This document shows, in pieces, positions 57,925-64,000 of a DNA stretch of 64,000 nucleotides. Under the pieces are notes generated by a model. That model had not been told where the DNA came from. It ran no database searches and saw only the letters and a list, made by a program, of their open reading frames with translations. The stretch lies in assembly GCA_017311185.1 (NCBI GenBank), contig JAESUZ010003883.1, positions 1,941,501 to 2,005,500 of the forward strand. Direction: 5' to 3'. The stretch comes from Proteles cristata cristata (Eukaryota; Chordata; Mammalia; Carnivora; Hyaenidae). Made by a program: the position numbers and the translations under genes. How positions within the stretch are numbered: position 1 is the first letter of the stretch; each line of letters opens with the position of its first letter.

Positions 57925-58155
57925 TTATAAGAATAGCTACCTGGTACTGAGAACTTCATGTAAGTCAGGTATCATGCTGAGCACTTTGCACACTACAATT
58001 TAAGATCAGTATGATTCCATTTCATGGATTAGAAAAAATGAAGCTCACAGGGTCATGTTATTTGTCAGTACATACTCAGGAAGTAAGGACATGAGGATTC
58101 CACCCAACTTTCTCTAACTCTATATTCATTCACATTCTTAACTGCTACACTCTCC
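57925..58155 (-). repeat. MIR, antisense
   Basis: 'caggtatcatgctgagcact', 'ccatttcatggattagaaaa' and 'actcaggaagtaaggacatg' follow antisense MIR. Confidence 0.7.
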
Positions 58156-58771
58156 CCTTCCAAAAACCTCAATCCTTAAACTGTTTCCCCTTATCTGTAC
58201 CTCACGATCATTCTTTGACTTCTCTTTGATCATCATTTATTAAGTTGATGCCTCCCATCTACCCACATACTTGCAAATAGTTTTGTGAGTAAGTAGAATT
58301 CACATCATCCATTTTTTGCTCACTAAAACACCTAGTTTGTTGGGGTTGTACCTTTTTACCCTTTGTATCCTGTTTCCTAAATGGATCGTATCTTGATTTA
58401 TTATAAGTGAAAGTGGTAAGATTAACATAGGGTAAGAGAAGATGATGGAAGAGAAACTGAATAGTTGCCTTTGACTCTCAGTAGGGGCTGCTAGGACTTA
58501 ACTGGCCCTGTCATCAATAATTAGATATGATCTCTATTGACCTTGTTTGCCATACTTCCCATCTGCATGGCTCCAGGCATCCACTGTCTAGAACTAAAGG
58601 AAAATGGAATCCAAATGTGAAAAAGTTAAAAAAATCAGAAACTCAGGAACTCCGTCCAATGTTCTCAGGCTATGATTATTGGCATTAAGCAATACCACCC
58701 TCTCTCCATTTTGTTGCACACTCCACCAGAGAAGTTCACCCCAATTCTAGCATATCCTGTTCATGCATCTT
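58156..58771. other. Unassigned sequence
   Basis: No element recognised. Confidence 0.3.
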
Positions 58772-58780
58772 AGACCAATT

Positions 58781-59013
58781 TTTTTTAATGTTTATTTATT
58801 TTTGAGAGAGACAGAGACAGAGTGCAAGCAGGGGAGAGGCAGAGACAGACACAGACACAGAATCCGAAGCAGGCTCCAGGCCCCGAGCTATCAGCACAGA
58901 GCCTGACGCAGGGCCTGAACTCACGAGTCAAGAGATCATGACCTGAGGCAAAGTTGGACGCTTAACCGACTGAGCCACCCAGGCACCCCAGCGACAGAGC
59001 CACCCAAGCACCC
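58781..59013 (-). mobile_element. Felid SINE with duplicated head
   Basis: Complete minus-strand copy. The head end is tandemly repeated ('gagccacccaggcacccca' then 'gagccacccaagcacccca'). Flanks 'agaccaatt' (58772-58780) and 'agacaaatt' (59014-59022). Confidence 0.93.
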
Positions 59014-59022
59014 CAGACAAAT

Positions 59023-61265
59023 TCTTAGATATAAAAGATTCTGGGGATCTCTAGAGCTCTGTGGACCATTACTGAGACTCACTGAGAAATAACTTGGTGC
59101 TTAATATAACAAAGAATCTAGAAGCAATCCTTAATATTTTAATTTCCTCTGATTCATGTTGCAGGTCATGCCTCACTGCAACAACTGGATAAGAGCATAA
59201 GTCCTTTTTTTTTCAATACAACTACAGGAATATCACTTCAAAGCACATTCACTATAGTCTCATAGAGTGTAGTCTCTTCTAGAAAGTAAGCAGACATGAG
59301 GAATGTTAATCTTGCTACAAAGCGGATCTATGTCTTACATTACCCTTGTTGCTAAGGTAGTGTGCTTAATTATTGTGTATGGAATCCCATTACTTGCAGT
59401 GACCTACATAGCTTGAATTTTACTTTATCTGATACTTTTATCAGAGGGCTTCATCCTTTTTACTCTCTAGAAACAAATAGAGCACAGTGTCCACTATTGT
59501 TTACCACCATATACAAGGTAAAGATTCTTCATAGTTTACCAATATCCTGAACAATTCAGTATTGAAAAATATAACTGGCTATCTAAATATGGGTAAATTT
59601 CACTCTTATAGCTATTCATCAAGGTTCTTATAAATATTTCTGATCTCCACTTAGTTAAGTTGCTTGTCTTTCTAATTCATCAAGATTTGGAACAGATTTG
59701 AAAGGCTGATTATGTCAAGTTCGGGATAAAGCAGAGAAATAGCAGCCTTTGCAAATGCTTCCATTTCGTACATACACATATATGGTATCATCAGACCTAT
59801 TTCTGAATAAAGAAACTAGCCACGCAGTCCCTCTGACAATCGTTATCAGGGCTGAATGACACTCAATTTTTATCAAGCCTCTTCTCGAGTTATTGAAGCC
59901 TCCCATAATATCATCAAGTAAGTAAACATTGCCATGCATATAGCTCTTGCTATTATCATGGAAAAGAGCAAGCGGCTTGCATAAGCTTGCAGAGGAACTA
60001 TGGGAGTCCACAGCCCTTTCATAACAGCAGCGAGGCCATGCCATTTCATTTTATCTCAACACCTAGATACGTGGAAAGATAGACTATTCCCTTTATGTCC
60101 ATTGGTAAATTTTCTTTCTAATAATTGTTGAAAACTTCACTCCAGTAAGCAGTTAGTCCTGCTGGTTGAAGAAAATAGATACATTATCTGAGGTAATAGA
60201 TAAGTCTCATTAAGAAGATGGAATAGACTAATTCCCAGCATATCTCCCATGCGTGGGAAAACTAAATTGTGAAGTACAGCAGTAACACATCAGTTATCTT
60301 TTCTGCATGGAATTAGATAAGTCTCACTGCTACTTTATACCACATTATGTAATTTTTTATAAATAACCATTTATGTCAGAGTACCTCAGTTTGCTGCCTC
60401 ATAAAAAAAAAGACAGCTAATGTTTCATTTCCAAGTGAGACCTATTCTTTTAACTACTTAAGGAATCCAGGTACTCTATTTAAAATGTATGTTCCTACTT
60501 ATTAACATATGCTCAAAGAGTGGGTGTTTGCTGTTAGCCTAAAAACGAATGCTACACATCTGGCAATATTACACTTTTAATGAAGATTGGGTCCTACCAA
60601 AGACCCATCTAACTAAAGCTAACTATTAGCATTCAAAATAAAGATGTTGAAGATCTTGTGTTAAATAATGATTCGTAATCAGTTTACTTCAAGTAGGTTA
60701 TTGTATCAGGTTATCATATGTGAAGTACTTGAAAATAATTTCATTTCTTAAGTAGCTTAAATATCTCTCCCACATTCTCATTTGCATAATTAATTTTTAT
60801 TGGCAAGTGTTCTTTTATATGGCTGTATCATCCCAAATATAGAAATTTTACATCACAGGAGTTAAATTAATGAAGTTTATAAAGGAAGGCTCTGCTTATT
60901 AAAGTAAATGATAAAATAAAGGATTCTTTGTTTAATTTGTGGTCTGTGTAATGAAAACAAAACAGTGACAATAAAACGCTTTGCAAATTATAAAGTGACA
61001 TCCTAAAAAGAAAGATGTTATATTTGTATGCATTCTGGTTTTTAAGAACACCCTAAATGCTGAGAGGGAAAAGAAGCAACATAAACTCTACAGATTTTGA
61101 GTCTAACAGCAGTTCTATCCCAAACATGGTCCAGAGGGAGAAAGAAGACAGTCAGAAGAGACATTCCAGGTTTGGAAAAGTGCTGAACAGGGAAAGGACT
61201 CCTAAGTAACAACTATACGCAAACCACGACACTTGCTGCTGTGCTCTGTGTTTCACAGTCCATGT
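59023..61265. other. Long repeat-free stretch
   Basis: About 2.2 kb with no mobile element recognised. A 109-codon minus frame at 59715-60044 (starting MAWPRCCYERAVDSHSS) lies in complex sequence without recognised domain or splice context. Confidence 0.3.
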
Positions 61266-61385
61266 GTATTAGTCAGCTTGGACTACTATAACACAATACC
61301 ACAGCCTGGGTGGCCTAAACAACAGACATTTAGTTCCCACAGTGCTGAGGCTACAAGTCTAAAATCAAGAATCCGGCAAAGTGAG
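61266..61385 (-). mobile_element. MLT1-type LTR fragment
   Basis: 'gtattagtcagcttggacta', 'ccacagcctgggtggcctaa' and 'acaacagacatttagttccc' are the terminal part of the same MaLR LTR class as 6956-7262, same orientation. Confidence 0.8.
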
Positions 61386-61602
61386 TTTCACTAGGAGGCA
61401 ACTATGACAACACTTACTCCAAAAAGCTTTCCTAAACTGCCCATTGTTCCAAATCCAAGGTTTGGTGACCCTTTCATTGCATAGCCCCTGGCAGAACACA
61501 TCATCACACTGCAGTAAATTACACACTAACATAATTGCAGATAATCGTCCAAGGGACCATTTTGGGGTTTTTTCCCCCATTTATAGAAACATAGCACGTT
61601 CA

Positions 61603-61776
61603 GGGGCACCTGGGTGGCTCAGTCAGTTAAGCATTTGACTTAGGCTCAGGTCATGATCTCACAGCTGGTGGGTTCAAGCCCCACGTTGGACTCTGCCTCT
61701 CTCTTGGCCCCTCACCTGCTCACACTGTGTCTCTCAAAAATGAATAAAAATGTTAAAAAATTTTTTTAAAAACGAG
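61603..61776 (+). mobile_element. Felid SINE with internal deletion
   Basis: Head and B box intact. About 45 bp of the body is missing after 'ccccacgttggactctg', joining straight to the CT tract. Flanks 'gaaacatagcacgttca' (61586-61602) and 'gaaaatagcatgttca' (61777-61792). Confidence 0.93.
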
Positions 61777-61928
61777 GAAAATAGCATGTTCAGATTCATA
61801 ATGGGAAGAAGTTAGAGAGTCGAGGTCCCTTTTGAAAATGTCTAAGATGAAGAAACACTGTTTTTGAATGATTCTACTCACTTTAAGGAAAGTTTATGTT
61901 ATGTTACTGTCTTTATTAAAAAATTTGA

Positions 61929-62047
61929 GAGGCACTTTAATGGTTCAGTCTGTTAAGTGTCAGACTTTGGTTCAGGTCATGGTCTCATGGATCTTAAGTT
62001 CGAGACCTGCATCAGGCTCTGCACTGACAATGCAGAGTCTGCTTGGG

Positions 62048-62093
<46 letters not shown>

Positions 62094-62135
62094 ACTCTCG
62101 CTCTCTCCGTCTCTCTGTGTGTGTCCCTCAAAAAT
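61929..62135 (+). mobile_element. Older Can-SINE type with CT expansion
   Basis: Head 'gaggcactttaatggttcag' is decayed; core 'agtctgcttgggattctc' is the older type. CT run at about 62051-62093. Confidence 0.9.
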
Positions 62136-64000
62136 TTTTTGAAACACTTTTCCTGTAGAACTAGAATAATATTAAATATAATGCAATATGCCTAAAAAGT
62201 TAGGATATAATTTTAAAGTACTTTATACTGTCCGTCTATGAAAATATGGATAAAGCATAGGAAAATTGTTTTCATAAAGTTTTACTATTATCAAATGATC
62301 TAACACTTGTATGAGAATTTTAGTTATTACACTGAATTTGTCCACCATTTTTAGTACAAATATACCTCAAGGTTTTTTAAAAACATGTATCAATATACGT
62401 CCTCTAAGTAGAAGATGTTTGCATTATAAAAGAATTCTCATTGTAAAGTATCTACTACTATACCAGCTTTTAGAAATAATAAATTCCTTCCACATATTTA
62501 AACTGTTAGTCAACTTATGAAAACGTCAGTGTTTATGCAGATGTTCATGAGAATATATTTTCATTCAAAAGTTTCCTTCTCCATAATCTTCTGTCTCCTA
62601 ACACTGTGCCAAGGATACATATTGGTATCATTATCCATTTACCCATAATGCACACTGAAGATCCCACTTATTTTAAGGTTTAGTTGTCAGATTCAAAGAT
62701 ATTAAAATATTCATAAAATGCGTCTAACACGCTAAGCAAAATAAGTTTGACTTTATGACCCTTTTTCATAAACATGCATTTGAAAGGTCTGCATGAGAAG
62801 ATTTTGAATTGTTTGAAGGGTGACTGTAAGCCCAGATGGTCACTGCCAGTTTCTCACCACAGTGTGAAAGAATTTTTCCCCTTTACCCTATAACCCAAAT
62901 ATCACACTGAGCTTAAGGATGAAGCTGACATTTTAAAAGATCACCAAAAGTGTTCTCTTTCCAATTGCAATTATGCCCTCCATCTCAGTGGGAGCCATTG
63001 TCGGGGTCTTTTCAACTCTCCAACATCTTTCTGGCTTGCCTTCATTATCCTGATTATCTATTCATTTGCCGCCCAGCACTCATTTTATGAAAGATCATGT
63101 CTGCCATTTCTATAATGAGTGCTTGACTTTTACTGCCAGTATAAACACATAAAATATATAATAATTAAAGTTCACTAGTCACCCAAGTCTTGAGATCCAT
63201 CATGTTGCTAATTTGATTTTTCAAGCAATTGCTTATCTGTGAAAGAGGCTGATTTTACCCCCTAAGGCAAAGCGAGGCTGTGGTGCAAGGGGCGAACTCT
63301 AACCTAGAAGGACTGATCTGATTGGACACCATATATTGCAGCTTTCAGGTTCATCTTCAAAGAATGACGTATTCGTAAAGTATGTGACGATTCTTAGAGC
63401 CAACAAAAATCTCATCGAATTTCAGCATAAAAACTGTTTTAAGTGTTACACGTTTTTCAAAACAATTCAGTACTATCTAATAAATATTTATCTTTCATGG
63501 GCTACTGCTTAAATTCTAAGGAAAAAATTCATTAGGATAACTATGGAAGTTTACATCACATAGATTGAAACTTCACAATATGTTGACTTACAGGGAATAA
63601 GATTTCAAAACACCACCTCCTTGGTTTGAACACACTGCCTTGTTCTGATAACACTGGCAAAGTCCCTTAAGCACCTCATGATAATGAATTCATCTGACGT
63701 TTATTCTAATCGCACAGAGATTAATGAACTCATGCGATATTCATGTGGCTCTCTGGAGACCTCAGGATGTGTAACACAAAGTGTAACGTTTGTAAATGGA
63801 TACAATGGAATATGTGTTAGCCAAGGGACTTGAGTCGTCAAATCCTCAGTTAATAAAGCAGCAGGGAAATAAGGAGACATCTTCCATGTATCATGTTTTT
63901 TGGGGGACGGATAATAAAGATCTTGACAATGTATTCCAAAAAGAAAAGAAGAGAAAAGAAAGTAGAACCCAGAAGACTTGGTTTGAGAGCTGGCCAGACC
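62136..64000. other. Long repeat-free stretch to window end
   Basis: About 1.86 kb with no recognised mobile element, no open frame over 70 codons and no RNA gene. 62800-63440 has complex sequence with homeobox-type TAAT words. It is a candidate for conserved regulatory DNA, but this is inference only. Confidence 0.35.

Noticed and set aside
1..64000. CRISPR array, operon or phage-type defence system
   Set aside because: No spaced direct repeats, no dense coding and no bacterial signals. All repeats are mammalian interspersed elements or microsatellites.

Overview
The window is nuclear DNA of a carnivoran mammal, almost certainly a cat-family species (Felidae). The main evidence is about 30 copies of a tRNA-derived SINE. 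They have the carnivore Can-SINE layout: an A/B-box tRNA-like head, a (CT)n tract, then AATAAA and an A-rich tail. Their body, running from 'gagccccgcgtcgggctc' to 'agctcagagcctggagcc', is of the felid type as I know it. The DNA is AT-rich with little CpG, apart from one L1 5' UTR and one unassigned patch near 35.8 kb. I find no complete protein-coding gene, functional tRNA or rRNA, CRISPR array or bacterial-type operon. The longest open frames are 107-133 codons; they lie in repeats or look like chance. The window is best read as intergenic or deep intronic sequence.

Layout. 0-9 kb: three old SINEs, MIR and L2 fossils, an MLT1-type LTR and an ancient L1. 9.4-11.4 kb: a MIR split by the 5' end of an L1 (complete 5' UTR plus the start of ORF1) with an exact 15-bp target-site duplication. 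11.7-25 kb: a probable LTR, L2, SINEs, MIRs and an antisense ancient L1 interrupted by an L2. 25-34 kb: microsatellites, SINEs, and a young L1 3' end that landed in a SINE tail. 34.6-36.2 kb: an unassigned CpG-richer block. 36.2-37.4 kb: a repeat-free block. 37.4-43.1 kb: SINEs, a 5'-inverted L1 carrying a 57-bp copy of nearby unique DNA, and another L1 3' end with an 18-bp duplication. 43.6-44.6 kb: a decayed L2 reverse-transcriptase region. 45.7-48.1 kb: SINEs, a MER5-type fragment and an ancient L1. 48.5-49.6 kb: a TG...CA-ended, LTR-like insertion with a 6-bp duplication and envelope-like remnants. 51.4-55.4 kb: a SINE cluster, including one with a 3' transduction, and a possible exon at 54.37-54.53 kb. 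55.4-64 kb: sparse repeats and long repeat-free stretches that may hold conserved non-coding elements.

Nothing here forms a pathway. The biology visible is retrotransposition: L1 machinery mobilising L1s and SINEs, with target-site duplications, one internal truncation, one inversion, one transduction and one apparent template switch. Family names come from recalled consensus features, not a database search. Boundaries of old elements are approximate.
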